A DNA stretch of 64,000 nucleotides from Tetragonia tetragonoides (taxonomy: Eukaryota > Streptophyta > Magnoliopsida > Caryophyllales > Aizoaceae): assembly GCA_038025085.1 (NCBI GenBank), contig CM076141.1, positions 23,994,501 to 24,058,500 of the forward strand, given 5' to 3'. This document shows positions 26,025 through 38,900 of this stretch, in pieces. The notes under the pieces are model-generated. The model was not told the origin of the DNA and did not search any database. It worked only from the letters and a program-made list of their open reading frames with translations. The position numbers and the translations under genes are program-made. How positions within the stretch are numbered: position 1 is the stretch's first letter; every line of letters begins with the position of its first letter.

Positions 26025-29000
26025 CAACTCAAGCTTTTGAATGTATTTACGCGTTTTAAAAAAGCTCATACGAGTAGGGTGAAAGAGATTTGAGTTCTTT
26101 TGTGTTGTATATTAAGAGAAAGCATCCAAATACTTTGTTTGCAATCATTTGAGTGTGAAACTACACCTAACATGTTTACAGTTACAAACAAGCTTCAACT
26201 CAAGCTTTTGAATTCATATACGCGTTTTAAAAGCTCATACGAGTAGGGTGAAAGAGATTTGAGTTCTTTTGTGTTTTATATTAAGAGAAAGCATCCAAAT
26301 ACTTTGTTTACATTCATTTGAGTGTAAAACTACACCTAGGATGTTTACAGTTACAAACAAGCTTCAGCTCAAGCTTTTGAATTCATTTACGCGTTTTAGA
26401 AGCTCATACGAGTAGGGTGAAAGAGATTTGAGTTCTTTTGTGTTGTATATTAAGAGAAAGCATCCAAATACGTTGTTTGCATTCATTTGAGGGTGAAAGA
26501 GATTTGTGTTCTTTTGTAACAAGCTTCAACTCCAGCTTTTGAATGTATTTACGCGTTTTAAAAAAGCTCATACGAGTAGGGTGAAAGAGATTTGAGTTCT
26601 TTTGTGTTTTATATTAAGAGAAAGCATCCAAATACTTTGTTTACATTCATTTGAGTGTAAAACTACACCTAGGATGTTTACAGTTACAAACAAGCTTCAA
26701 CTCAAGCTTTTGAATTCATTTACGCGTTTTAAAAGCTCATACGAGTAGGGTGAAAGAGATTTGAGTTCTTTTGTGTTGTATATTAAGAGAAAGCATCCAA
26801 ATACGTTGTTTGCATTCATTTGAGTGTGAAACTACACCTAGGATGTTTACAGTTACAAACAAGCTTCAACTCAAGCTTTTGAATTCATTTACGCGTTTTA
26901 AAAGCTCATACGAGTAGGGTGAAAGAGATTTGAGTTCTTTTGTGTTGTATATTAAGAGAAAGCATCCAAATACGTTGTTTGCATTCATTTGAGTGTGAAA
27001 CTACACCTAGGATGTTTACAGTTACAAACAAGCTTAAACTCAAGCTTTTGAATGCGTTTACGCGTTTTAAAAGCTCATACGAGTAAGGTGAAAGAGATTT
27101 GTGTTCTTTTGTAACAAGCTTCAACTCAAGCTTTTGAATGTATTTACGCGTTTTAAAAAAGCTCATACGAGTAGGGTGAAAGAGATTTGAGTTCTTTTGT
27201 GTTGTATATTAAGAGAAAGCATCCAAATACTTTGTTTGCAATCATTTGAGTGTGAAACTACACCTAACATGTTTACAGTTACAAACAAGCTTCAACTCAA
27301 GCTTTTGAATTCATATACGCGTTTTAAAAGCTCATACGAGTAGGGTGAAAGAGATTTGAGTTCTTTTGTGTTTTATATTAAGAGAAAGCATCCAAATACT
27401 TTGTTTACATTCATTTGAGTGTAGAACTTCACCTAGGATGTTTACAGTTACAAACAAGCTTCAGCTCAAGCTTTTGAATTCATTTACGCGTTTTAAAAGC
27501 TCATACGAGTAGGGTGAAAGAGATTTGAGTTCTTTTGTGTTGTATATTAAGAGAAAGCATCCAAATACGTTGTTTGCATTCATTTGAGGGTGAAAGAGAT
27601 TTGTGTTCTTTTGTAACAAGCTTCAACTCCAGATTTTGAATGTATTTACGCGTTTTAAAAAAGCTCATACGAGTAGGGTGAAAGAGATTTGAATTCTTTT
27701 GTGTTTTATATTAAGAGAAAGCATCCAAATACTTTGTTTACATTCATTTGACTGTAAAACTACACCTATGATGTTTACAGTTACAAACAAGCTTCAACTC
27801 AAGCTTTTGAATTCATTTACGCGTTTTAAAAGCTCATACGAGTAGGGTGAAAGAGATTTGAGTTCTTTTGTGTTGTATATTAAGAGAAAGCATCCAAATA
27901 CGTTGTTTGCATTCATTTGAGTGTGAAACTACACCTAGGATGTTTACAGTTACAAACAAGCTTCAACTCAAGCTTTTGAATTCATTTACGCGTTTTAAAA
28001 GCTCATACGAGTAGGGTGAAAGAGATTTGAGTTCTTTTGTGTTGTATATTAAGAGAAAGCATCCAAATACGTTGTTTGCATTCATTTGAGGGTGAAAGAG
28101 ATTTGTGTTCTTTTGTAACAAGCTTCAACTCCAGCTTTTGAATGTATTTACGCGTTTTAAAAAAGCTCATACGAGTAGGGTGAAAGAGATTTGAGTTCTT
28201 TTGTGTTTTATATTAAGAGAAAGCATCCAAATACTTTGTTTACATTCATTTGAGTGTAAAACTACACCTAGGATGTTTACAGTTACAAACAAGCTTCAAC
28301 TCAAGCTTTTGAATTCATTTACGCGTTTTAAAAGCTCATACGAGTAGGGTGAAAGAGATTTGAGTTCTTTTGTGTTGTATATTAAGAGAAAGCATCCAAA
28401 TACGTTGTTTGCATTCATTTGAGGGTGAAAGAGATTTGTGTTCTTTTGTAACAAGCTTCAACTCCAGCTTTTGAATGTATTTACGCGTTTTAAAAAAGCT
28501 CATACGAGTAGGGTGAAAGAGATTTGAGTTCTTTTGTGTTTTATATTAAGAGAAAGCATCCAAATACTTTGTTTACATTCATTTGAGTGTAAAACTACAC
28601 CTAGGATGTTTACAGTTACAAACAAGCTTCAACTCAAGCTTTTGAATTCATTTACGCGTTTTAAAAGCTCATACGAGTAGGGTGAAAGAGATTTGAGTTC
28701 TTTTGTGTTGTATATTAAGAGAAAGCATCCAAATACGTTGTTTGCATTCATTTGAGTGTGAAACTACACCTAGGATGTTTACAGTTACAAACAAGCTTCA
28801 ACTCAAGCTTTTGAATGCATTTACGCGTTTTAAAAGCTCATACGAGTAGGGTGAAAGAGATTTGAGTTCTTTTGTGTTTTATATTAAGAGAAAGCATCGA
28901 AATACTTTGTTTACATTCATTTGAGTGTAAAACTACACCTAGGATGTTTACAGTTACAAACAAGCTTCAACTCAAGCTTTTGAATTCATTTACGCGTTTT

Positions 29001-32000
29001 AAAAGCTCATACGAGTAGGGTAAAAGAGATTTGAGTTCTTTTGTGTTGTATATTAAGAGAAAGCATCCAAATACGTTGTTTGCATTCATTTGAGTGTGAA
29101 ACTACACCTAGGATGTTTACAGTTACAAACAAGCTTCAACTCAAGCTTTTGAATGCATTTACGCGTTTTAAAAGCTCATACGAGTAGGGTGAAAGAGATT
29201 TGTGTTCTTTTGTAAAAAGCTTCAACTCAAGCTTTTGAATGTATTTACGCGTTTTAAAAAAGCTCATACGAGTAGGGTGAAAGAGATTTGAGTTCTTTTG
29301 TGTTGTATATTAAGAGAAAGCATCCAAATACTTTGTTTGCAATCATTTGAGTGTGAAACTACACCTAACATGTTTACAGTTACAAACAAGCTTCAACTCA
29401 AGCTTTTGAATTCATATACGCGTTTTAAAAGCTCATACGAGTAGGGTGAAAGAGATTTGAGTTCTTTTGTGTTTTATATTAAGAGAAAGCATCCAAATAC
29501 TTTGTTTACATTCATTTGAGTGTAAAACTACACCTAGGATGTTTACAGTTACAAACAAGCTTCAGCTCAAGCTTTTGAATTCATTTACGCGTTTTAGAAG
29601 CTCATACGAGTAGGGTGAAAGAGATTTGAGTTCTTTTGTGTTGTATATTAAGAGAAAGCATCCAAATACGTTGTTTGCATTCATTTGAGGGTGAAAGAGA
29701 TTTGTGTTCTTTTGTAACAAGCTTCAACTCCAGCTTTTGAATGTATTTACGCGTTTTAAAAAAGCTCATACGAGTAGGGTGAAAGAGATTTGAGTTCTTT
29801 TGTGTTTTATATTAAGAGAAAGCATCCAAATACTTTGTTTACATTCATTTGAGTGTAAAACTACACCTAGGATGTTTACAGTTACAAACAAGCTTCAACT
29901 CAAGCTTTTGAATTCATTTACGCGTTTTAAAAGCTCATACGAGTAGGGTGAAAGAGATTTGAGTTCTTTTGTGTTGTATATTAAGAGAAAGCATCCAAAT
30001 ACGTTGTTTGCATTCATTTGAGTGTGAAACTACACCTAGGATGTTTACAGTTACAAACAAGCTTCAACTCAAGCTTTTGAATTCATTTACGCGTTTTAAA
30101 AGCTCATACGAGTAGGGTGAAAGAGATTTGAGTTCTTTTGTGTTGTATATTAAGAGAAAGCATCCAAATACGTTGTTTGCATTCATTTGAGTGTGAAACT
30201 ACACCTAGGATGTTTACAGTTACAAACAAGCTTAAACTCAAGCTTTTGAATGCGTTTACGCGTTTTAAAAGCTCATACGAGTAAGGTGAAAGAGATTTGT
30301 GTTCTTTTGTAACAAGCTTCAACTCAAGCTTTTGAATGTATTTACGCGTTTTAAAAAAGCTCATACGAGTAGGGTGAAAGAGATTTGAGTTCTTTTGTGT
30401 TGTATATTAAGAGAAAGCATCCAAATACTTTGTTTGCAATCATTTGAGTGTGAAACTACACCTAACATGTTTACAGTTACAAACAAGCTTCAACTCAAGC
30501 TTTTGAATTCATATACGCGTTTTAAAAGCTCATACGAGTAGGGTGAAAGAGATTTGAGTTCTTTTGTGTTTTATATTAAGAGAAAGCATCCAAATACTTT
30601 GTTTACATTCATTTGAGTGTAGAACTTCACCTAGGATGTTTACAGTTACAAACAAGCTTCAGCTCAAGCTTTTGAATTCATTTACGCGTTTTAAAAGCTC
30701 ATACGAGTAGGGTGAAAGAGATTTGAGTTCTTTTGTGTTGTATATTAAGAGAAAGCATCCAAATACGTTGTTTGCATTCATTTGAGGGTGAAAGAGATTT
30801 GTGTTCTTTTGTAACAAGCTTCAACTCCAGCTTTTGAATGTATTTACGCGTTTTAAAAAAGCTCATACGAGTAGGGTGAAAGAGATTTGAATTCTTTTGT
30901 GTTTTATATTAAGAGAAAGCATCCAAATACTTTGTTTACATTCATTTGACTGTAAAACTACACCTATGATGTTTACAGTTACAAACAAGCTTCAACTCAA
31001 GCTTTTGAATTCATTTACGCGTTTTAAAAGCTCATACGAGTAGGGTGAAAGAGATTTGAGTTCTTTTGTGTTGTATATTAAGAGAAAGCATCCAAATACG
31101 TTGTTTGCATTCATTTGAGTGTGAAACTACACCTAGGATGTTTACAGTTACAAACAAGCTTCAACTCAAGCTTTTGAATTCATTTACGCGTTTTAAAAGC
31201 TCATACGAGTAGGGTGAAAGAGATTTGAGTTCTTTTGTGTTGTATATTAAGAGAAAGCATCCAAATACGTTGTTTGCATTCATTTGAGGGTGAAAGAGGT
31301 TTGTGTTCTTTTGTAACAAGCTTCAACTCCAGCTTTTGAATGTATTTACGCGTTTTAAAAAAGCTCATACGAGTAGGGTGAAAGAGATTTGAGTTCTTTT
31401 GTGTTTTATATTAAGAGAAAGCATCCAAATACTTTGTTTACATTCATTTGAGTGTAAAACTACACCTAGGATGTTTACAGTTACAAACAAGCTTCAACTC
31501 AAGCTTTTGAATTCATTTACGCGTTTTAAAAGCTCATACGAGTAGGGTGAAAGAGATTTGAGTTCTTTTGTGTTGTATATTAAGAGAAAGCATCCAAATA
31601 CGTTGTTTGCATTCATTTGAGGGTGAAAGAGATTTGTGTTCTTTTGTAACAAGCTTCAACTCCAGCTTTTGAATGTATTTACGCGTTTTAAAAAAGCTCA
31701 TACGAGTAGGGTGAAAGAGATTTGAGTTCTTTTGTGTTTTATATTAAGAGAAAGCATCCAAATACTTTGTTTACATTCATTTGAGTGTAAAACTACACCT
31801 AGGATGTTTACAGTTACAAACAAGCTTCAACTCAAGCTTTTGAATTCATTTACGCGTTTTAAAAGCTCATACGAGTAGGGTGAAAGAGATTTGAGTTCTT
31901 TTGTGTTGTATATTAAGAGAAAGCATCCAAATACGTTGTTTGCATTCATTTGAGTGTGAAACTACACCTAGGATGTTTACAGTTACAAACAAGCTTCAAC

Positions 32001-32420
32001 TCAAGCTTTTGAATGCATTTACGCGTTTTAAAAGCTCATACGAGTAGGGTGAAAGAGATTTGAGTTCTTTTGTGTTTTATATTAAGAGAAAGCATCGAAA
32101 TACTTTGTTTACATTCATTTGAGTGTAAAACTACACCTAGGATGTTTACAGTTACAAACAAGCTTCAACTCAAGCTTTTGAATTCATTTACGCGTTTTAA
32201 AAGCTCATACGAGTAGGGTAAAAGAGATTTGAGTTCTTTTGTGTTGTATATTAAGAGAAAGCATCCAAATACGTTGTTTGCATTCATTTGAGTGTGAAAC
32301 TACACCTAGGATGTTTACAGTTACAAACAAGCTTCAACTCAAGCTTTTGAATGCATTTACGCGTTTTAAAAGCTCATACGAGTAGGGTGAAAGAGATTTG
32401 TGTTCTTTTGTAAAAAGCTT
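26025..32420 (+). repeat. 3,198-bp tandem duplication
   Basis: Copies are about 26,025-29,222 and 29,223-32,420, with similarity running on to about 32,575. Rare variants recur exactly 3,198 bp apart: GTAGAACTTCACC (27,421 and 30,619), CATTTGACTGTAAAAC with CCTATGATG, TTTTAGAAGC, and GCATCGAAATAC (28,894 and 32,092). GAGGTTTGTG at about 31,298 is private to the second copy. Both copies contain two 333-bp composite units in a row. Confidence 0.91.
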
Positions 32421-33735
32421 CAACTCAAGCTTTTGAATGTATTTACGCGTTTTAAAAAAGCTCATACGAGTAGGGTGAAAGAGATTTGAGTTCTTTTGTG
32501 TTGTATATTAAGAGAAAGCATCCAAATACTTTGTTTGCAATCATTTGAGTGTGAAACTACACCTAACATGTTTACAGTTACAAGCAAGCTTCAACTCCAG
32601 CTTTTGAATGCATTTACGCGTTTTAAAAGCTCATACGAGTAGGGTGAAAGAGATTTGAGTTCTTTTGTGTTGTAGATTAAGAGAAAGCATCCAAATACTT
32701 TGTTTGCATTCATTTGAGTGTGAAACTATACCTAGGATGTTTACAGTTACAAACAAGCTTCAACTCAAGCTTTTGAATGCATTTACACCTTTTAAAAGCT
32801 CATACGAGTAGGGTGAAAGAGATTTGTGTTCTTTTGTAACAAGCTTCAACTCAAGCTTTTGAATGTATTTACGCGTTTTAAAAGAGCTCATACGAGTAGG
32901 GTGAAAGAGATTTGAGTTCTTTTGTGTTTTATATTAAGAGAAAGCATCCAAATACGTTGTTTGCATTCATTTGAGTGTGAAACTACACCTAGGATGTTTA
33001 CAGTTACAAACAAGCTTCAACTCAAGCTTTTGAATGCATTTACGCGTTTTAAAAGCTCATACGAGTAGGGTGAAAGAGATTTGAGTTCTTTTGTGTTGTA
33101 TATTAAGAGAAAGCATCCAAATACGTTGTTTGCATTCATTTGAGTGTGAAACTACACCTAGGATGTTTACAGTTACAAACAAGCTTCAACTCAAGCTTTT
33201 GAATGCATTTACGCGTTTTAAAAGCTCATACGAGTAGGGTGAAAGAGATTTGAGTTCTTTTGTGTTTTATATTAAGAGAAAGCATCGAAATACTTTGTTT
33301 ACATTCATTTGAGTGTAAAACTACACCTAGGATGTTTACAGTTACAAACAAGCTTCAACTCAAGCTTTTGAATTCATTTACGCGTTTTAAAAGCTCATAC
33401 GAGTAGGGTAAAAGAGATTTGAGTTCTTTTGTGTTGTATATTAAGAGAAAGCATCCAAATACGTTGTTTGCATTCATTTGAGTGTGAAACTACACCTAGG
33501 ATGTTTACAGTTACAAACAAGCTTCAACTCAAGCTTTTGAATGCATTTACGCGTTTTAAAAGCTCATACGAGTAGGGTGAAAGAGATTTGTGTTCTTTTG
33601 TAAAAAGCTTCAACTCAAGCTTTTGAATGTATTTACGCGTTTTAAAAAAGCTCATACGAGTAGGGTGAAAGAGATTTGAGTTCTTTTGTGTTGTATATTA
33701 AGAGAAAGCATCCAAATACTTTGTTTGCAATCATT
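31855..33735 (+). repeat. 1,190-bp duplication, second copy partial
   Basis: GCATCGAAATAC at 32,092 recurs at 33,282, and the TAAAAAGCTT half monomer at 32,411 recurs at 33,601, both at 1,190 bp. The length equals six full monomers plus two 88-bp half monomers. The second copy stops at about 33,735, where CCTAACATG is replaced by CCTAGGATG and the next block begins. Confidence 0.87.
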
Positions 33736-36235
33736 TGAGTGTGAAACTACACCTAGGATGTTTACAGTTACAAACAAGCTTCAACTGAAGCTTTTGAATG
33801 ACATTTACGCGTTTGAAAAGCTCATACGAGTAGGGTGAAAGAGATTTGAGTTCTTTTGTGTTGTATATTAAGAGAAAGCATCCAAATGCTTTGTTTGCAT
33901 TCATTTGAGTGTGAAACTATACCTAGGATGTTTACAGTTACAAACAAGCTTCAACTCAAGCTTTTGAATGCATTTACGCGTTTTAAAAGCTCATACGAGT
34001 AGGGTGAAAGAGATTTGAGTTCTTTTGTGTTGTATATTAAGAGAAAGCATCCAAATACTTTGTTTGCATTCATTTGAGTGTGAAACTATACCTAGGATGT
34101 TTACAGTTACAAACAAGCTTCAACTCAAGCTTTTGAATGTATTTACACCTTTTAAAAGCTCATACGAGTAGGGTGAAAGAGATTTGTGTTCTGTTGTAAC
34201 AAGCTTCAACTCAAGCTTTTGAATGTATTTACGCGTTTTAAAAAAGCTCATACGAGTAGGGTGAAAGAGATTTGAGTTCTTTTGTGTTTTATATTAAGAG
34301 AAAGCATCCAAGTACTTTGTTTACATTCATTTGAGTGTAAAACTACACCTAGGATGTTTACAGTTACAAACAAGCTTCAAGTCAAGCTTTTGAATTCATT
34401 TACGCGTTTTAAAAGCTCATACGAGTAGGGTGAAAGAGATTTGAGTTCTTTTGTGTTGTATATTAAGAGAAAGCATCCAAATACGTTGTTTGCATTCATT
34501 TGAGTGTGAAACTACACCTAGGATGTTTACAGTTACAAACAAGCTTCAACTCAAGCTTTTGAATGCATTTACGCGTTTTAAAAGCTCATACGAGTAGGGT
34601 GAAAGAGATTTGTATTCTTTTGTGTTGTACATTAAGAGAAAGCATCAAAATACGTTGTTTGCATTCATTTGAGTGTGAAACTACACCTAGGATGTTTACA
34701 GTTACAAACAAGCTTCAACTCAAGCTTTTGAATGCATTTACGCGTTTTAAATGCTCATACGAGTAGGGAGAAAGAGATTTGAGTTCTTTTGTGTTGTATA
34801 TTAAGAGAAAGCATCCAAATACTTTGTTTGCATTCATTTGAGTGTGAAACTATACCTAGGATGTTTACAGTTACAAACAAGCTTCAACTCAAGCTTTTGA
34901 ATGCATTTACGCTTTTTAAAAGCTCATACGAGTAGGGTGAAAGATATTTGAGTTCTTTTGTGTTGTATATTAAGAGAAAGCATCCGAATACTTTGTTTGC
35001 AATCATTTGAGGGTGAAACTACACCTAGGATGTTTACAGTTACAAACAAGCTTCAACTCAAGCTGCTGAATGAATTTACGCGTTTTAACAGCTCATACGA
35101 GTAGGGTGAAAGGGATTTGAGTTCTTTTGTGTTGTATATTAAGAGAAAGCATCCAAATACGTTGTTTGCATTCATTTGAGTGTGAAACTACACCTAGGAT
35201 GTTTACAAGTACAAACAAGCTTCAACTCAAGCTTTTGAATGTATTTACGCGTTTTAACAGCTCTCACGACTAGGGTGATAGAAATTGAGTTCTTTTGTGT
35301 TGTATATTAAGAGAAAGCATCCAAATACTTTGTTTGCATTCATTTGAGTGTAAAATTACACCTAGGATGTTTACAGTTACAAACAAGCTTCAACTCATGC
35401 TTTTGAATGCATTTACGCGTTTTAAAAGCTCATACGAGTAGGGTGAAAGAGGTTTGAGTTCTTTTGTGTTGTATATTAAGAGAAAGCATCCAAATACTTT
35501 GTTTGAATTCATTTGAGTGTGAAACTACACCTAGGATGTTTACAAGTACAAACAAGCTTCAACTCAAGCTGTTGAATGAATTTACGTGTTTTAACAGCTC
35601 TTACGACTAGGGTGATAGAAATGGAGTTCTTTTGTGTTGTATATTAAGAGAAAGTATCCAAATACTTTGTTTGAAATCATTTGAGTGTGAAACTACACCT
35701 AGGATGTTTACAGTTACAAACAAGCTTCAACTCAAGCTGTTGAATGAATTTACGCGTTTTAACAGCTCATACGAGTAGGGTGAAAGAGATTTGAGTTCTT
35801 TTGGGTTGTATATTAAGAGAAAGCATCCAAATACGTTGTTTGCATTCATTTGAGTGTGAAACTACACCTAGGATGTTTACAGTTACAAACAAGCTTCAAC
35901 TCATGCTTTTGAATGCATTTACGCGTTGTAAAAGCTCATACGAGTAGGGTGAAAGAGATTTGAGTTCTTTTGTTTTGTATATTAAGAAAAAGCATCCAAA
36001 TACTTTGTTTGCATTCATTTGAGTGTGAAACTATACCTAGGATGTTTACAGTTACAAACAAGCTTCAACTCAAGCTTTTGAATGCATTTACGCGTTTTAA
36101 AAGCTCATACAAGTAGGGTGAAAGAGATTTGAGTTCTTTTGTGTTGTATATTAAGAGAAATCATCCAAATACTTTGTTTGCAATCATTTGAGTGTGAAAC
36201 TACACCTAGGATGTTTACAGTTACAAACAAGCTTC
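33731..36235 (+). repeat. Third copy of part of the 3,730-bp unit
   Basis: It matches about 21,150-23,654 at an offset of 12,581. Shared features are AATGACATTTACG, GCATCAAAATACG, GTAGGGAGAAAG, GCTGCTGAATG, CTCACGACTAGGGTG, AAAGTATCC, TTTTGGGTTG and TTAAGAAAAAGC. It has private changes such as GTTGTACATTAAG (34,624), GTGTAAAATTAC (35,349) and ACGCGTTGTAAAAG (about 35,922). The match runs past the right edge of the tandem pair, so it derives from the second copy or its relative. Confidence 0.88.
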
Positions 36236-37740
36236 AACTCAAGCTTTTGAATGCATTTACGCGTTTTAAAAGCTCATACGAGTAGGGTGAAAGAGATTTA
36301 TGTTCTTTTGTGTTGTATATTAAGAGAAAGCATCCAAATACTTTGTTTGCATTCATTTGAGTGTGAAACTATACCTAGGATGTTTACAGTTACAAACAAG
36401 CTTCAACTCAAGCTTTTGAATGCATTTACGCGTTTTAAAAGCTCATACGAGTAGGGTGAAAGAGATTTGAGTTCTTTTGTTTGTATATTAAGAGAAAGCA
36501 TCCAAATACTTTGTTTGCAATCATTTGATTGTGAAACTACACCTAACATGTTTACAGTTACAAACAAGCTTCAACTCAAGCTTTTGAATGCATTTACGCG
36601 TTTTAAAAGCTCATACGAGTAGGGTGAAAGAGATTTGAGTTCTTTTGTGTTGTATATTAAGAGAAAGCATCCAAATACTTTGTTTGCATTCATTTGAGTG
36701 TGAAACTATACCTAGGATGTTTACAGTTACAAACAAGCTTCAACTCAAGCTTTTGAATGCATTTACACCTTTTAAAAGCTCATACGAGTAGGGTGAAAGA
36801 GATTTGAGTTCTTTTGTGTTGTATATTAAGAGAAAGCATCCAAATACGTTGTTTGCATTCATTTGAGTGTGAAACTACACCTAGGATGTTTACAGTTACA
36901 AACAAGCTTAAACTCAAGCTTTTGAATGCGTTTACGCGTTTTAAAAGCTCATACGAGTAAGGTGAAAGAGATTTATGTTCTTTTGTAACAAGCTTCAACT
37001 CAAGCTTTTGAATGTATTTACGCGTTTTAAAAAAGCTCATACGAGTAGGGTGAAAGAGATTTGAGTTCTTTTGTGTTGTATATTAAGAGAAAGCATCCAA
37101 ATACTTTGTTTGCAATCATTTGAGTGTGAAACTACACCTAACATGTTTACAGTTACAAACAAGCTTCAACTCAAGCTTTTGAATTCATTTACGCGTTTTA
37201 AAAGCTCATACGAGTAGGGTGAAAGAGATTTGAGTTCTTTTGTGTTGTATATTAAGAGAAAGCATCCAAATACTTTGTTTGCAATCATTTGAGTGTGAAA
37301 CTACACCTAACATGTTTACAGTTACAAACAAGCTTCAACTCAAGCTTTTGAATTCATTTACGCGTTTTAAAAGCTCATACGAGTAGGGTGAAAGAGATTT
37401 GAGTTCTTTTGTGTTGTATATTAAGAGAAAGCATCCAAATACGTTGTTTGCATTCATTTGAGGGTGAAAGAGATTTGTGTTCTTTTGTAACAAGCTTCAA
37501 CTCCAGCTTTTGAATGTATTTACGCGTTTTAAAAAAGCTCATACGACTAGGGTGAAAGAGATTTGAGTTCTTTTGTGTTTTATATTAAGAGAAAGCATCC
37601 AAATTCTTTGTTTACATTCATTTGAGTGTAAAACTACACCTAGGATGTTTACAGTTACAAACAAGCTTCAACTCAAGCTTTTGAATTCATTTACGCGATT
37701 TAAAAGCTCATACGAGTAGGGTGAAAGAGATTTGAGTTCT
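36236..37740 (+). repeat. Mixed full, half and truncated monomers
   Basis: It holds full monomers with CCTAACATG repeated at 169-bp spacing (37,137 and 37,306), one GTAAGGTG monomer with half monomer (36,840-37,040), and a 76+88 composite at about 37,385-37,550. A one-base loss gives TTCTTTTGTTTGTATA at about 36,474. No longer duplication was found inside it. Confidence 0.75.
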
Positions 37741-38900
37741 TTTGTGTTGTATATTAAGAGAAAGCATCCAAATACGTTGTTTGTATTCATTTGAGTGTGA
37801 AACTACACCTAGGATGTTTACAGTTACAAACAAGCTTCAACTCAAGCTTTTGAATGCATTTACGCGTTTTAAAAGCTCATACGAGTAGGGTGAAAGAGAT
37901 TTGAGTTCTTTTGTGTTTTATATTAAGAGAAAGCATCCAAATACTTTGTTTACATTCATTTGAGTGTAAAACAACACCTAGGATGTTTACAGTTACAAAC
38001 AAGCTTCAACTCAAGCTTTTGAATTCATTTACGCGTTTTAAAAGCTCATACGAGTAGGGTGAAAGAGATTTGAGTTCTTTTGTGTTGTATATTAAGAGAA
38101 AGCATCCAAATACGTTGTTTGCATTCATTTGAGTGTGAAACTACACCTAGGATGTTTACAGTTACAAACAAGCTTCAACTCAAGCTTTTGAATGCATTTA
38201 CGCGTTTTAAAAGCTCATACGAGTAGGGTGAAAGAGATTTGAGTTCTTTTGTGTTTTATATTAAGAGAAAGCATCCAAATACTTTGTTTACATTCATTTG
38301 AGTGTAAAACTACACCTAGGATGTTTACAGTTACAAACAAGCTTCAACTCAAGCTTTTGAATTCATTTACGCGTTTTAAAAGCTCATACGAGTAGGGTGA
38401 AAGAGATTTGAGTTCTTTTGTGTTGTATATTAAGAGAAAGCATCCAAATACGTTGTTTGCATTCATTTGAGTGTGAAACTACACCTAGGATGTTTACAGT
38501 TACAAACAAGCTTCAACTCAAGCTTTTGAATGCATTTACGCGTTTTAAAAGCTCATACGAGTAGGGTGAAAGAGATTTGAGTTCTTTTGTGTTTTATATT
38601 AAGAGAAAGCATCCAAATACTTTGTTTACATTCATTTGAGTGTAAAACTACACCTACGATGTTTACAGTTACAAACAAGCTTCAACTCAAGCTTTTGAAT
38701 TCATTTACGCGTTTTAAAAGCTCATACGAGTAGGGTGAAAGAGATTTGAGTTCTTTTGTGTTGTATATTAAGAGAAAGCATCCAAATACGTTGTTTGCAT
38801 TCATTTGAGTGTGAAACTACACCTAGGATGTTTACAGTTACAAACAAGCTTCAACTCAAGCTTTTGAATGCATTTACGCGTTTTAAAAGCTCATACGAGT
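37740..38900 (+). repeat. 338-bp dimeric higher-order repeat
   Basis: GTGTTTTATATT occurs at 37,913, 38,251 and 38,589, exactly 338 bp (2 x 169) apart. It alternates with monomers that have GTGTTGTATATT and TACGTTG. One member has GTGTAAAAC with GAATTC and the other GTGTGAAAC with ATGCAT. This is the clearest two-monomer alternation in the + domain. Private changes (ACAACACC, CCTACGATG) mark individual members. Confidence 0.88.
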
